Shown here: positions 14,833 to 24,012 of the stretch, in pieces | Layout: each line of letters starts with the position of its first letter | Position numbering within the stretch: the stretch's first letter is position 1 | Assembly: GCA_030835025.1 (NCBI GenBank) | Contig: JAUQWS010000004.1 | Span: 1 to 45,660, forward strand | Length of the DNA stretch: 45,660 bases | Source of the DNA: Ignavibacteria bacterium | GTDB taxonomy: Bacteria > Bacteroidota > Ignavibacteria > Tepidaquicellales > OLB5 | Direction of reading: 5' to 3' | Made by a program: the position numbers and the translations under genes | The notes under the pieces: generated by a model | Databases searched by the model: none | Told to the model about the DNA's origin: nothing | What the model saw: the letters and a program-made list of their open reading frames with translations, nothing else

Positions 14833-15645
14833 TTGAAAACCATAATCCAAGATAACACCAAACAATCATTCAACAACATCGCAGCTGATTATGACACGCG
14901 CGATAATGCAAATCCAATACTTTTATGGATGCGCGGTATTGTGCATTATGTTTACCTGAAGTACCTTAAAAAAGGTGACAGTATCCTCGAGCTTAATGCA
15001 GGTACGGGAATTGACGCAATGTTTCTGGCAGAGCGTGGAATGAAAGTACTTGCTACGGATATTTCGGAGGAAATGATTAATGCAATAAAGGCAAAAGTAA
15101 AAAGGCAAAAGGCAGAAAAGGAGATTAGAACTGAAGTAAAGCAGTTTGGAGAAATTGATACCATTGAGGAAACAGGGTTTGATGCTGTTGTTTCAAACTT
15201 CGGGGGACTCAACTGTATCAATGATTTTTCAAAACTCTCTGCTGCCGTGGCTGATAAACTCAAACCAAACGGACTGTTTATCGCTGTTGTAATGAATAAA
15301 GTTGTTCCGTGGGAGATATTTTATTATCTGTTAAAACTCAAGCCAACAGAGGCTTTCCGGAGATTTGAAAAGAACGGAATTATGGCTGAGCTGAACGGCG
15401 GAAAAGTTCTTACGTACTACTTCACTCCGGGTGATTTCAGCAAAAGATATTCGGATAACTTTGTAACAGAAAAAATCTACGCGCTCGGATATTTTACTCC
15501 ACCGCCGTATTTGTCTGGTATTTACCTCAGAGTGAAACCACTCGTTAAGCTGTGGATGAAGCTCGATGAAATCATAAAAGGCATTTTCCCCTTCAGCAGG
15601 CTTGGCGACCATTTCATAATTGTATTCAGGAAGAGATCAATTTGA
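14833..15645 (+). CDS. Class I SAM-dependent methyltransferase
   Basis: 270 residues from a TTG start. SAM-binding motif I is ILELNAGTGIDAMFLAERG (about residues 53-71, Asn in place of the usual Asp/Gly lead), with motif II VLATDISEEMI and motif IV FDAVVSNFGGLNCI. The opening SFNNIAADYD is typical of small-molecule methyltransferases. The 3' end overlaps the next gene by 4 nt, so it belongs to the following glycan operon. The methyl acceptor is unknown; a sugar or lipid intermediate would fit the neighbours. Confidence 0.85.
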   Translation: MKTIIQDNTKQSFNNIAADYDTRDNANPILLWMRGIVHYVYLKYLKKGDSILELNAGTGIDAMFLAERGMKVLATDISEEMINAIKAKVKRQKAEKEIRTEVKQFGEIDTIEETGFDAVVSNFGGLNCINDFSKLSAAVADKLKPNGLFIAVVMNKVVPWEIFYYLLKLKPTEAFRRFEKNGIMAELNGGKVLTYYFTPGDFSKRYSDNFVTEKIYALGYFTPPPYLSGIYLRVKPLVKLWMKLDEIIKGIFPFSRLGDHFIIVFRKRSI

Positions 15646-17474
15646 CCGGTAAATACAAAACTATTTCAGCAATAGCGTTTTGCCTGCTTGCAGTGCTGTT
15701 TGCGGTATTTGTATTTCTGCCTTCGGTGAAAAAGGTAAATACTGACTTCCCAAACTACTACGTTTCATCTAACATGCTGCTTGATGGAAAAGACCTAAAA
15801 GATGTATATGATAACGTTGAATTCAACAGGCAATTGCTGCTGTACGGAATCGAAGGTCAAATAGTTTCATTTGTTCCCTACCCGCCTGTGAATGCACTTT
15901 TGATGCTGCCGATTGCGAAACTTTCACCTCTTGAAGCAAAGCTTGTGTGGAATTTCCTGAATGCGCTCCTGCTGATAGCCTGCATTTACCTTTTGACTAA
16001 GTTGGTCCGGTTAAGTTTTTATACCATTGGAATAATTTTCTTCCTGTCCGCTTTTGCGCTTGCAAATAATTTCCTGTTCGGCCAGGCGTACCTTCTGATT
16101 TTGTTATTTCTGCTGCTCTCTGTATATTTTATGATGCAGGGAAAAGATATTCTCTCGGCTTTTTTCATTTCTCTTAGTATTGTTCTTAAATTCTACACAA
16201 TATTTTTTATCTTCCTTTTTATTTTCAAAAGAAGACTTAGGCTGCTCTTCTGGTGTATCGGGTTCTGCTTTCTCTTATACATCCCTGTAATTCTCATCAC
16301 CGGGTTTGACCTGAATCATTATTACTTCACAGAACTTATGCCTAGGCTTGGTGATGGCTGGGTTGGGACGGTATATGCTGTTGAGTATCAATCTTTCATT
16401 TCTTTGCTTCACAGGTTCTTTCATTATGAACCTATGCTGAATCCGGGTCCGCTCTTCCAAAGTGATTTGCTGTTTTACGCGTTCAAGTATCTTTGGATAT
16501 TTGTGATATTATCAGTTTCACTCGCATATATAAAAAAAACTGTTGAAAATATTAAGCTCGAAATTTCGCTCTTCTGCATAATTGCGCTGCTTTTGCTTCC
16601 GCTCAATGCATCGTACCAGTATGTTGTGCTTATCCCTGCCGTCGTTTTCATGGGTAAACATTTCCTGGATCAGAAGAAATATCTGCTGCCTGCTTCAATT
16701 GTTATCGTAATGGCACTGATCAATTCACCGGTGCAGGTATGGATAGTAGACCAGGTAAAAGAAACTCCCTTATTCTTTTTGGGATATGTTAGACTTATGG
16801 GATTATTATACTTATGGCTGGTAAATTTGAAGGAACTGGGCAGAGTAACGGGCATAAAACCGCTTGGCTCAAGGATGAGATCGCTGCTTTATGTTGGAGG
16901 AATCCACGTTGTCGCACTAACTGCTTTCTCTGTTATTGTGAACAGACCGGCTGATGATAATGCCCTGTCCATGGTGCATAGCTCTAACTTCCTCATAACA
17001 ATGCCTTCGGCTCTGAATACAGTTCCGGAAAAAGTCGTTTATACAGAGTGCATCAATGAAAAATTCGTGCTTCGTTCAAACTTCGGGCTGAGTATAAATA
17101 GCGAGAATGTTTTCTATCCAAAGATGATAAATGAATCACTTTTGGAGTATGAAACCGTTGAGAACAGAATTCCAATAAAAAGAATACTTGACCTTTCAAC
17201 CCGCGAATCCGTGCAATCTACCTTAACCAAAGGAGAAGAATTTGCAGTTTCAAAAAACGGAAAGTGGAAATGCTTCATTCAGAAAGGGCAACTTATTCTG
17301 GAAGAAATTTCCTCGGGGAATAAACAGCAATTAACCCACGGAAGGCAGATCTCGTCTTTTCCTGTCTTTTCATATAACGATACAAAAATAATTTTCGCAA
17401 GCGATAGAAACCGCGGTGTAGGCTTTTCAACATTATATGTAATAGATGTAGCTAATTTAACGGGCGATAAATGA
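15642..17474 (+). CDS. GT87-type multi-pass glycosyltransferase with C-terminal TolB/PD40-like repeats
   Basis: 610 residues from TTG, overlapping the previous stop. About ten hydrophobic segments span residues 8-400. The first external loop has TDFPNYYVSSNMLLDGKDLKDVYD, the D-x-x-x-Y-Y pattern of GT-C (GT87) mannosyltransferases that use polyprenyl-phosphate sugars. After residue about 430 the protein becomes soluble and contains two PD40-like units (FAVSKNGKWKCFIQKGQLILEEISSGNKQQLT, then FPVFSYNDTKIIFASDRNRG...LYVIDV). The N-terminal half resembles the protein at 24013. A membrane glycosyltransferase fused to a propeller-like periplasmic module is unusual. Glycosyltransferase call is moderate; sugar and acceptor unknown. 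Confidence 0.75.
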   Translation: MTGKYKTISAIAFCLLAVLFAVFVFLPSVKKVNTDFPNYYVSSNMLLDGKDLKDVYDNVEFNRQLLLYGIEGQIVSFVPYPPVNALLMLPIAKLSPLEAKLVWNFLNALLLIACIYLLTKLVRLSFYTIGIIFFLSAFALANNFLFGQAYLLILLFLLLSVYFMMQGKDILSAFFISLSIVLKFYTIFFIFLFIFKRRLRLLFWCIGFCFLLYIPVILITGFDLNHYYFTELMPRLGDGWVGTVYAVEYQSFISLLHRFFHYEPMLNPGPLFQSDLLFYAFKYLWIFVILSVSLAYIKKTVENIKLEISLFCIIALLLLPLNASYQYVVLIPAVVFMGKHFLDQKKYLLPASIVIVMALINSPVQVWIVDQVKETPLFFLGYVRLMGLLYLWLVNLKELGRVTGIKPLGSRMRSLLYVGGIHVVALTAFSVIVNRPADDNALSMVHSSNFLITMPSALNTVPEKVVYTECINEKFVLRSNFGLSINSENVFYPKMINESLLEYETVENRIPIKRILDLSTRESVQSTLTKGEEFAVSKNGKWKCFIQKGQLILEEISSGNKQQLTHGRQISSFPVFSYNDTKIIFASDRNRGVGFSTLYVIDVANLTGDK

Positions 17475-18640
17475 ACATCCCTTTAATGAAATACGCCGAT
17501 GAATACCTCGGCAGAACATTGTGTTTTTCATTAAATCTGTTTGGGAATAGGCGAACCCGCAGTACAAAAAAAGAAGTTAAAAACATTCTTGTTATAAAGT
17601 TCTGGGGAATGGGCAGTATTATTCTCACAACTCCCGCTGTAAAAAGCATAAAACAAAACTACCCAAATGCAAAACTGTGGTACTTAACCCTGGAATCCAA
17701 TAAAGAGATATGCAGCATTATAAGTGAAATTGATGAGATTGTAACTGTAAGGCTGAACAATCCAATTTCTTTCACACTGCAGACATTAAAAACAATTTCC
17801 CGGCTGCGTAAAGTAGATTTAGATATCGCTATTGATTTTGAATTCTATACATATTACTCCGCACTTATTGTTAGATTGATTAAACCCCGGGAAAGCACAG
17901 GTTTCAATAATCTTAAGAACAACCGAAGCAAGCTGTTCACACAAACTATCTTATTTGATGAACATAAACATACAAGAGATAATTTTCTGAATCTCGCAGC
18001 AGTAAAGTGCACTTCTCTTACTTCGGAATTTACCGATTTAACAAAGTTTCACTCCGTTCCCCCCGTTGTTGGTCTTACAAGCCCCTTTGGGGAAACCAAC
18101 AACACAGAGATCAATATCCTTCCGCTGATAGTTGTAAATCCTAATGCGAGTCCTTTAGCCTTTGAGCGCCGCCTGCCTGCAAAAGATTTTGTATCTATAA
18201 TAGAGCGTCTTGCTTCATCCGGAAAATATAATATCGCCTTAACTGGTAATGCTGAAGAAACAGAATATGTTGCCGCGCTGTATGAAAAGCTGAATACAAA
18301 AAAGAATGTATCAAACCTCTCGGGAAAGCTGAGCGTTAAAGAACTTGCGGAACTCATCGCATCATCACAATGCTTGTTGACAAACGACAGCGGCCCCCTG
18401 CATATTGCGTCTGCCTTAAATATCCCGGTAATATCATTTTTCGGACCCGAATCACCGGAAAAATACGGTCCATTATGCTCCAAAAAACTGTTATTTTACA
18501 GGGGTTTAGAGTGCAGTCCATGCATGAGTGTAAGCAACAGCAAGACCGTTAACTGCATTTATTCCGAGCCGATCTGCATGACAAAGTTTGATATGGAAGA
18601 AGTAGCCGGAAGAATAGAAGGATTTCTGAAAACAATTTGA
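17471..18640 (+). CDS. Glycosyltransferase family 9 (heptosyltransferase-like)
   Basis: 389 residues. The N-terminal half has the GT9 opening ILVIKFWGMGSIILTTPAVKSIKQNYP and the C-terminal half LLTNDSGPLHIASALNIPVISFFGPESPEKYGPL, the ADP-heptose-transferase-type nucleotide-binding signature. CSPC near the end occurs in many GT9 proteins. It lacks membrane spans and acts at the cytoplasmic face. It overlaps the previous and next genes by 4 nt each, so methyltransferase, GT87, GT9 and flippase form one tightly coupled unit. Confidence 0.9.
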   Translation: MNIPLMKYADEYLGRTLCFSLNLFGNRRTRSTKKEVKNILVIKFWGMGSIILTTPAVKSIKQNYPNAKLWYLTLESNKEICSIISEIDEIVTVRLNNPISFTLQTLKTISRLRKVDLDIAIDFEFYTYYSALIVRLIKPRESTGFNNLKNNRSKLFTQTILFDEHKHTRDNFLNLAAVKCTSLTSEFTDLTKFHSVPPVVGLTSPFGETNNTEINILPLIVVNPNASPLAFERRLPAKDFVSIIERLASSGKYNIALTGNAEETEYVAALYEKLNTKKNVSNLSGKLSVKELAELIASSQCLLTNDSGPLHIASALNIPVISFFGPESPEKYGPLCSKKLLFYRGLECSPCMSVSNSKTVNCIYSEPICMTKFDMEEVAGRIEGFLKTI

Positions 18641-19884
18641 TTAAAGAGCATACAAATAGAATAATCAAAGATACACTGCTTATCGTAATTTCGAATCTGG
18701 TAAACTACGTAAGCACTTTTATTATAGCAGTTTTTGTCAGCCGTTTTCTGGGTGTAACTCCGCTGGGTGAATTCACATTCATTTTTGCATTCTCAGCAGT
18801 GCTTTCTGTTATTACTGATTTCGGATTCAGTACACTGCTTATTAGAAAAATAAATGAAAACAGGCATCTTGCATTAAGTTACACTGCTCAAATAAACCGT
18901 TTTAAACTATTCTCTTCAATGATCCTTATGATCCTTCTGTTTATTATTTTCTTTTTTACATCAAGAGAGAATTTCAATCTGACTTTTGTTTTCGGAACCC
19001 TTCTGATTATTCCGAAAGCATTCCAATTGACTTATGAATCTTCAATCCGCGCGAAGTTAAACCAGAAATTACCTGCTTTGATAAAGAGCATGAACTCACT
19101 TGTTCAGCTTGTCCTTGCATATTTGATTCTGCATAACGGCTATGGACTGTTTGAGTTATTCTTAATGCTGTTTATAACAGAAATGGCAACCGCAGGAGTC
19201 TTCAGGATAGTTAGTTTTGGTTTATGGAAAAATGATGTCCCCGCAGCAGTTCCCGGAAAATCCGCAGTTTCTTTCGGGTCACTGGTCTCGGAATCTCTTC
19301 CTTTTTTCGGAAGTAATGTACTATCGTTTTCAATACCGCGCGTAACTGCAATACTGCTCGGTTATCTTGCCTCGGCTTCGGCGCTTGGAGTATTCTCAGC
19401 GGCTTCAAGGTTTGCCGGGGGTGTTGGACTGCTTTCGGGAGCTCTTTTCAATTCATATTACCCGGTACTTACACAGAAAGACGCCGACCCCGTACATAAA
19501 TATTTGCTGACCGGAAAACTATCTGCTTTTGCATTTGGTGCCGGATTGGTAATATCGCTTATTTTGTTTTTCCTATCGGATTTTCTAATAAGCATTACAT
19601 TCAGGATCCCTGAATCTGTTCCTGTTCTGAAGATAATGTCGTTTTTTGTTATCCCGGTACTTACTCATTCCGTTCTGCAGTCATATATGTTATCAGTGCA
19701 CAAGGAAAAACTCCTTTTTAAACTTCATTCGTTTATTTGGATTCTCAATATTATTGTTGGTTTTATTTTCATAAATGAAATGAGTTATACCGGAGCCGCT
19801 ATTACAAGTCTCATTATTGAATATACTCTCCTGATCGTTTTGTTCATTTGTTACTTAAGAAATGGAAGCAATTTGCAGGAGTGA
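18637..19884 (+). CDS. Polysaccharide/lipid-linked oligosaccharide flippase (Wzx/MVF superfamily)
   Basis: 415 residues from TTG, with about 12 hydrophobic segments. The N-terminus ISNLVNYVSTFIIAVFVSRFLGVTPLGEFTFIFAFSAVLSVITDFGFSTLLIRKI is the usual start of Wzx-type proteins, including the LG..G.F....A helix pair and DFG. It would move a lipid-linked glycan across the inner membrane. It is the last gene of the four-gene coupled set. Family is confident; substrate unknown. Confidence 0.9.
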   Translation: MIKEHTNRIIKDTLLIVISNLVNYVSTFIIAVFVSRFLGVTPLGEFTFIFAFSAVLSVITDFGFSTLLIRKINENRHLALSYTAQINRFKLFSSMILMILLFIIFFFTSRENFNLTFVFGTLLIIPKAFQLTYESSIRAKLNQKLPALIKSMNSLVQLVLAYLILHNGYGLFELFLMLFITEMATAGVFRIVSFGLWKNDVPAAVPGKSAVSFGSLVSESLPFFGSNVLSFSIPRVTAILLGYLASASALGVFSAASRFAGGVGLLSGALFNSYYPVLTQKDADPVHKYLLTGKLSAFAFGAGLVISLILFFLSDFLISITFRIPESVPVLKIMSFFVIPVLTHSVLQSYMLSVHKEKLLFKLHSFIWILNIIVGFIFINEMSYTGAAITSLIIEYTLLIVLFICYLRNGSNLQE

Positions 19885-19981
19885 TGCTTAGATGAATATG
19901 AATAAATTCAAGATTATCTTTCGGGGTTTTTTATTGATACTTAATAGCTAATTTTGCATCCTTAATGGTTACTTATATTAT

Positions 19982-21481
19982 ATGATAGCGCTTTTAAATC
20001 CGCGTTCCGCCAAATGGGGCTTCCGTGTGCCCAACTCTATCCTCACGCTCGGCGCATTCCTTGAAAATAGCTATGAGTACTATGTGGTTGATGAGAACAT
20101 CACACTGAACGCTGAGGATGAAATAGCTAAGCTGGTTACTCAAGGCGGAGTAAAGTATCTTGGCATTACCGTAATGCCCGCGCTTCAGCTAAGGCGCGCA
20201 TTTGATATTTCCAAAGCGCTCAAAACACGCTTCCCAAAGCTTACTATAATATGGGGCGGATATTTTCCGTCACTCCACCCTAACACGGTGCTTGCAAGCA
20301 ATTACATTGATTACGTAATTAAAGGACACGCCGAAGTATCATTCAAAGAGCTGATAGATAACCTTGAAAATAAGCCGGGTGCAAAAGCATTAGGTCAGAT
20401 CGCGGGACTTTCATATAAGTCTGATGGTAAAATACTCCATAACCCAAAATCTGAACCCATTGATCCCGATCTTATTCCGCGCCTCCCATACCACAGAGTT
20501 GATGTTGAAAAATACCTGAAGATATCAAAAACATACCTTGGACCGCGGACGGTCGGTTATCACTCAAGCGTAGGGTGCCCGTTTTTGTGCGGGTTCTGCG
20601 CAGTTGCCGGGATTTACAAAGGCAAATGGCTCGGCAGAAGCGCTGAGCTGACTGTTTCTGATATTATTTTCCTTAAGGAAAAATATAACATCGGCGCGGT
20701 CGAATTCCACGATAACAATTTTTTTGTTGCGGAAAAGCGCGTATATGATTTTGCCAAAGCCGTTAACGGTCTTGGAATCGGGTGGTGGGGTGAAGCAAGA
20801 CCCGATACCGTGATGAAGTTCTCAGACGACACGTGGCAAATGATGGCTGATGCAGGATGCAAAATGATATTCTACGGCGCGGAATCAAGCTCCGAAGAGA
20901 TATTAAAGCTGATGCATAAAGGCGGCACTCAAACCGCGGAGACACTCATAGAACTAGCTGAAAAATCGAAAAAGTACGGAATTGTACCGGAGTTTTCGTT
21001 CGTGCTGGGGAGTCCGACAGACCACGTAACCCGTGATATTGATAACGACCTTAAGTTCATCAAAAAAATCAAACAGGTGAATCCCGACAGCGAAATAATC
21101 ATCTACACTTACTCGCCGGTAAATTTTGAGGATTCTGAAATGTCACTTGCTGCAAAGATGCAGGGCTTCGGTTATCCCAAGACGCTTGAAGAATGGGTTT
21201 CGCCGCGCTGGCAGAATTTCGATCTTCGGAAAAATCCCTTAACACCCTGGCTTAAGCCGCATCACTTCAAAAAGATACGCAACTTCGAAAAGACACTGAA
21301 TGCGTTTTACCCGACAAAGAGCGATCTTAAAATAAAAGGATGGAAGCGAAGCGTATTAAAGCTTATGGGGAGCTGGAGATATTTCAGCTCCGTTTACACC
21401 GCGCCGTATGAAATTATGCTCACCCAAAAGCTCCTTCGCTACCGTCAGCCTGAGATCGAAGGCTTTGCCTTTGAGGATTAG
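19982..21481 (+). CDS. B12-binding-type radical SAM protein 3
   Basis: 499 residues. It opens with MIALLNPRSAKWGFRVPNSILTLGAFLE and IIWGGYFPSLHPNTVLA of a cobalamin-binding-type domain. The radical SAM motif is GCPFLCGFC (Cys199, Cys203, Cys206), followed by FHDNNFFVAEKRVYDFAK, FYGAESSSEEILKLMHKGGT and FVLGSPTD. It is more distant from proteins 1 and 2 than they are from each other. Members with this layout include methyltransferases and bacteriochlorophyll/hopanoid-type enzymes, but no specific assignment is possible. Confidence 0.85.
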   Translation: MIALLNPRSAKWGFRVPNSILTLGAFLENSYEYYVVDENITLNAEDEIAKLVTQGGVKYLGITVMPALQLRRAFDISKALKTRFPKLTIIWGGYFPSLHPNTVLASNYIDYVIKGHAEVSFKELIDNLENKPGAKALGQIAGLSYKSDGKILHNPKSEPIDPDLIPRLPYHRVDVEKYLKISKTYLGPRTVGYHSSVGCPFLCGFCAVAGIYKGKWLGRSAELTVSDIIFLKEKYNIGAVEFHDNNFFVAEKRVYDFAKAVNGLGIGWWGEARPDTVMKFSDDTWQMMADAGCKMIFYGAESSSEEILKLMHKGGTQTAETLIELAEKSKKYGIVPEFSFVLGSPTDHVTRDIDNDLKFIKKIKQVNPDSEIIIYTYSPVNFEDSEMSLAAKMQGFGYPKTLEEWVSPRWQNFDLRKNPLTPWLKPHHFKKIRNFEKTLNAFYPTKSDLKIKGWKRSVLKLMGSWRYFSSVYTAPYEIMLTQKLLRYRQPEIEGFAFED

Positions 21482-21568
21482 CCCCGAAGGGCCTGATACT
21501 CCAGTGATGGGCGCAGCCCATCGAATAATGACAAAGATAATAAAGCCCTGAAAGGGCGAAATATTTCG
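21481..21568. repeat. Cluster of small palindromes after radical SAM gene 3
   Basis: GCCC-CGAA-GGGC (21481-21492 area), GATGGGC-GCA-GCCCATC (21506-21522), GCCCTGAAAGGGC (21545-21557) and CGAAATATTTCG (21557-21568) follow one another. They look like stacked intergenic repeats and could also act as a 3' end for the upstream mRNA. Confidence 0.55.
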
Positions 21569-21591
21569 CAGTATAAATCATTGCTTTTTTA

Positions 21592-21599
21592 TATCTTTG
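21592..21599 (+). promoter_or_regulatory. -7 element of the outer-membrane lipoprotein gene
   Basis: TATCTTTG, a full TAnnTTTG match, 34 nt before the ATG at 21634. Confidence 0.45.
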
Positions 21600-21633
21600 A
21601 AACAAGCATCTGTTATTAACCCGGAAACAATAT

Positions 21634-22314
21634 ATGAAACCCGCTATAATTTCAATTATTTTCTTACTTGGTTTGTTTTTTTCATCCTGCACAACGGTTT
21701 ACACTCCCACGGAAGTCAATGCTCCGTTATTAAAGAATAAGGGCGAATTTGCAGCAGGCGCTTCTTACGGCACAGCCGGTGCGGGGCTGCAGCTTGCATA
21801 CTCAATTACAAAGGATATAGCTATTATCGGCTCAGGCTCATGGATGAGCATAAAAGATAATAACGGAAGGGATTACCAGCGCTATGGAGAATTTGGCGCG
21901 GGATATTTTAAGGCATTTGATAAATCAAAATCATCTGGTGCTGAGATATTTTTTGGGTTGGGATTCGGTGAAGCTACATCCTATGACAATGATGTTAATG
22001 CTCAGGAAAAAGGAAACTATTACAAGTTGTTCTTACAGCCTGATATTTCATACAGCATCGGGTGGATAGATCTCGCGCTTGCAATGCGTATTGTTTACCT
22101 TAAATACACAAGCTACTCATACAACATTCAAACCGAAAACAGTCCCTATCTCCCTTCTGCATTCGGCATTGAACCTGTTATTATGCTGCGCCTGGGACCC
22201 CCGAACTTCAAAGTCAAATACCAGACAGGGTTTTCGGCGTTGACAGAAAACAAAGATAAGCCTTTCGGACGCTCCGGATTCATAGCTGCTATTGGTGCAA
22301 TGTTCATTTTTTAA
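21634..22314 (+). CDS. Putative outer-membrane lipoprotein with beta-barrel-like body
   Basis: 226 residues. Signal peptide with lipobox FFSSC (Cys19). The body alternates hydrophobic and polar residues (AAGASYGTAGAGLQLAYSIT, YGEFGAGYFKAFD, AEIFFGLGFGEATSY, IDLALAMRIVYLKYTSYSYN) and ends in aromatic-terminated strands (GFIAAIGAMFIF), as in small outer-membrane barrels. No named family. Its link to the surrounding glycan genes is unknown. Confidence 0.7.
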   Translation: MKPAIISIIFLLGLFFSSCTTVYTPTEVNAPLLKNKGEFAAGASYGTAGAGLQLAYSITKDIAIIGSGSWMSIKDNNGRDYQRYGEFGAGYFKAFDKSKSSGAEIFFGLGFGEATSYDNDVNAQEKGNYYKLFLQPDISYSIGWIDLALAMRIVYLKYTSYSYNIQTENSPYLPSAFGIEPVIMLRLGPPNFKVKYQTGFSALTENKDKPFGRSGFIAAIGAMFIF

Positions 22315-22413
22315 GTAAATGGATACTATTCCCGCTGAAATACTAAACCTGATTTTCCCTGTTATCAGTCATTGCCGAAAAGTATATTTACCGGCAGATA
22401 AACCGGCAGAACT

Positions 22414-24000
22414 ATTCTTTCTTCTGATCATAAAATAACAGCATTAGTCTATTCAGCCTTTGCGGCTGCAGCTTTCCTTATATATATTATCTCTCTTTAT
22501 CTTAACAGCGGTATATTCGTATATGTGCTCGATGACCCGTACATCCACATGACAGTTGCGCGGAATTTTGCTGAGCTTGGCCGCTGGGCAGCAAACGGCA
22601 TGGATTTTTCCTCATCAACATCTTCACCGCTTTGGACGTTACTGATTTCCGGTGTATTTTTCCTTACAGGCGCTAATGTTTATATCCCGCTGGTACTTAA
22701 TATTCTGTTTTCGCTTGCATGTATATTCGCCGCAGGCCACATTCTCAAAAATTCGGGAACAGGAAAGTACACACTTCCTGCACTTCTGCTCTTCGTATTT
22801 GTTGCTCCGTTGCCTGCGCTTGTATTTACGGGAATGGAACACATTGCACAGATTTTAATTTCTCTTTTGTTCATTCATTACGGAGCAAAATATCTGAGTG
22901 ATGATTCCCGGGATAAACCAAACCTGATCCTGCTGATGATTTTATCACTGCTTATGACTTCGATACGCTATGAAGGAATTTTTATGGTATTTACTGTTTT
23001 TGCACTTATGGCAATCCGCAAACGTTACGCTCCTGCAATCTTTATATTGGCCGCGGGATTGCTTCCGGTAATAATTTACGGGTTCATCTCCGTTTCTAAC
23101 GGCTGGCTCTTCTTTCCGAACCCGATACTTGTAAAGAGCAAAATCCCGGAATTGAATTTTCTTGAACTGCTGAAGATAATTCCGCGGGCGGTTAAGACAA
23201 TGCTTGAGCCCGATATAATTTTTCTGCTGCCACCGGCTTTATTTGCTCTTCGCATTCTTTACAAGAACAAAAAAAGTGTATGGGAATACAAAAACATAAT
23301 GCTCATCATTTTCACAGCCTCATATATGCTTCATATGATGTTTGCACAGACGGGATGGTTCTACCGCTACGAAGCGTATCTTATTGCGCTTGGAATAATT
23401 GTGCTTTTTGTAAATCTTTTTGAATACACTCCCGCTCTCACCGGAAAGGTAAAAACATTACCCGCTGGATACTACCGGTATAAACCTGTATTAATGATAA
23501 TAATGATCATTTCAATTGCTATACGCGTTTCACCTTCTTTTCAGGCGCCAATTGCCGCCAATAATATTTATGAACAGCACTACCAATTGGCTCAATTTGT
23601 AAATAGTGAATTGAAGGGTGAAATAATTGCTGCAAATGATATCGGAATGCTGGGTTATTATTCCGGCAATAGGATCATTGATCTGTGGGGACTCGCCGAT
23701 ATAAAAGCAGCACGCCGCCGCATAGAGGGAAGCTACAGTACTGCTGTTATTGACGAAATTACCAAAAAACAGGAAGTCAACTACGCAATCGTTTATGAGC
23801 ACTGGTTCGACCGGTTCGGCGGGCTGCCGGCCGATTGGGAAAAGATCGGTGAGTGGAAAATGACAAAGCTTAATATTGCATGCGGCGCGGAAACAGTTGC
23901 GTTTTATTCGCTCCACCCGGCAACCGAAGAGATAATCCGGGAAAAGCTCGGGAATTTTTCAGCTGGCCTGCCGAAATCTGTAATATATTTTCAGTATTAG
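22414..24000 (+). CDS. GT-C-fold membrane glycosyltransferase-like protein, apparent ATT start
   Basis: 528 residues if started at ATT 22414; 491 if started at GTG 22525. The GTG start would delete the first membrane helix (ITALVYSAFAAAAFLIYIISLYL), which immediately precedes the conserved-looking DDPYIHMTVARNFAELG. In GT-C proteins of the PMT/GT39/ArnT type, helix 1 and the following Asp pair form the first periplasmic loop and the active site, so the extension is very probably translated. Between the in-frame TAA at 22399 and 22525 there is no ATG, GTG, TTG or CTG. About 10-11 further helices follow, and the C-terminal soluble tail contains DLWGLADIKAARRR. The sugar donor is probably lipid-linked. 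The start is uncertain. Confidence 0.72.
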   Translation: MLSSDHKITALVYSAFAAAAFLIYIISLYLNSGIFVYVLDDPYIHMTVARNFAELGRWAANGMDFSSSTSSPLWTLLISGVFFLTGANVYIPLVLNILFSLACIFAAGHILKNSGTGKYTLPALLLFVFVAPLPALVFTGMEHIAQILISLLFIHYGAKYLSDDSRDKPNLILLMILSLLMTSIRYEGIFMVFTVFALMAIRKRYAPAIFILAAGLLPVIIYGFISVSNGWLFFPNPILVKSKIPELNFLELLKIIPRAVKTMLEPDIIFLLPPALFALRILYKNKKSVWEYKNIMLIIFTASYMLHMMFAQTGWFYRYEAYLIALGIIVLFVNLFEYTPALTGKVKTLPAGYYRYKPVLMIIMIISIAIRVSPSFQAPIAANNIYEQHYQLAQFVNSELKGEIIAANDIGMLGYYSGNRIIDLWGLADIKAARRRIEGSYSTAVIDEITKKQEVNYAIVYEHWFDRFGGLPADWEKIGEWKMTKLNIACGAETVAFYSLHPATEEIIREKLGNFSAGLPKSVIYFQY

Positions 24001-24012
24001 TTCATATTCTAA

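Noticed and set aside
8141-21481. Cobalamin riboswitch controlling the B12-type radical SAM genes
   Set aside because: No recognisable B12-box or matching conserved elements were found in the upstream gaps.
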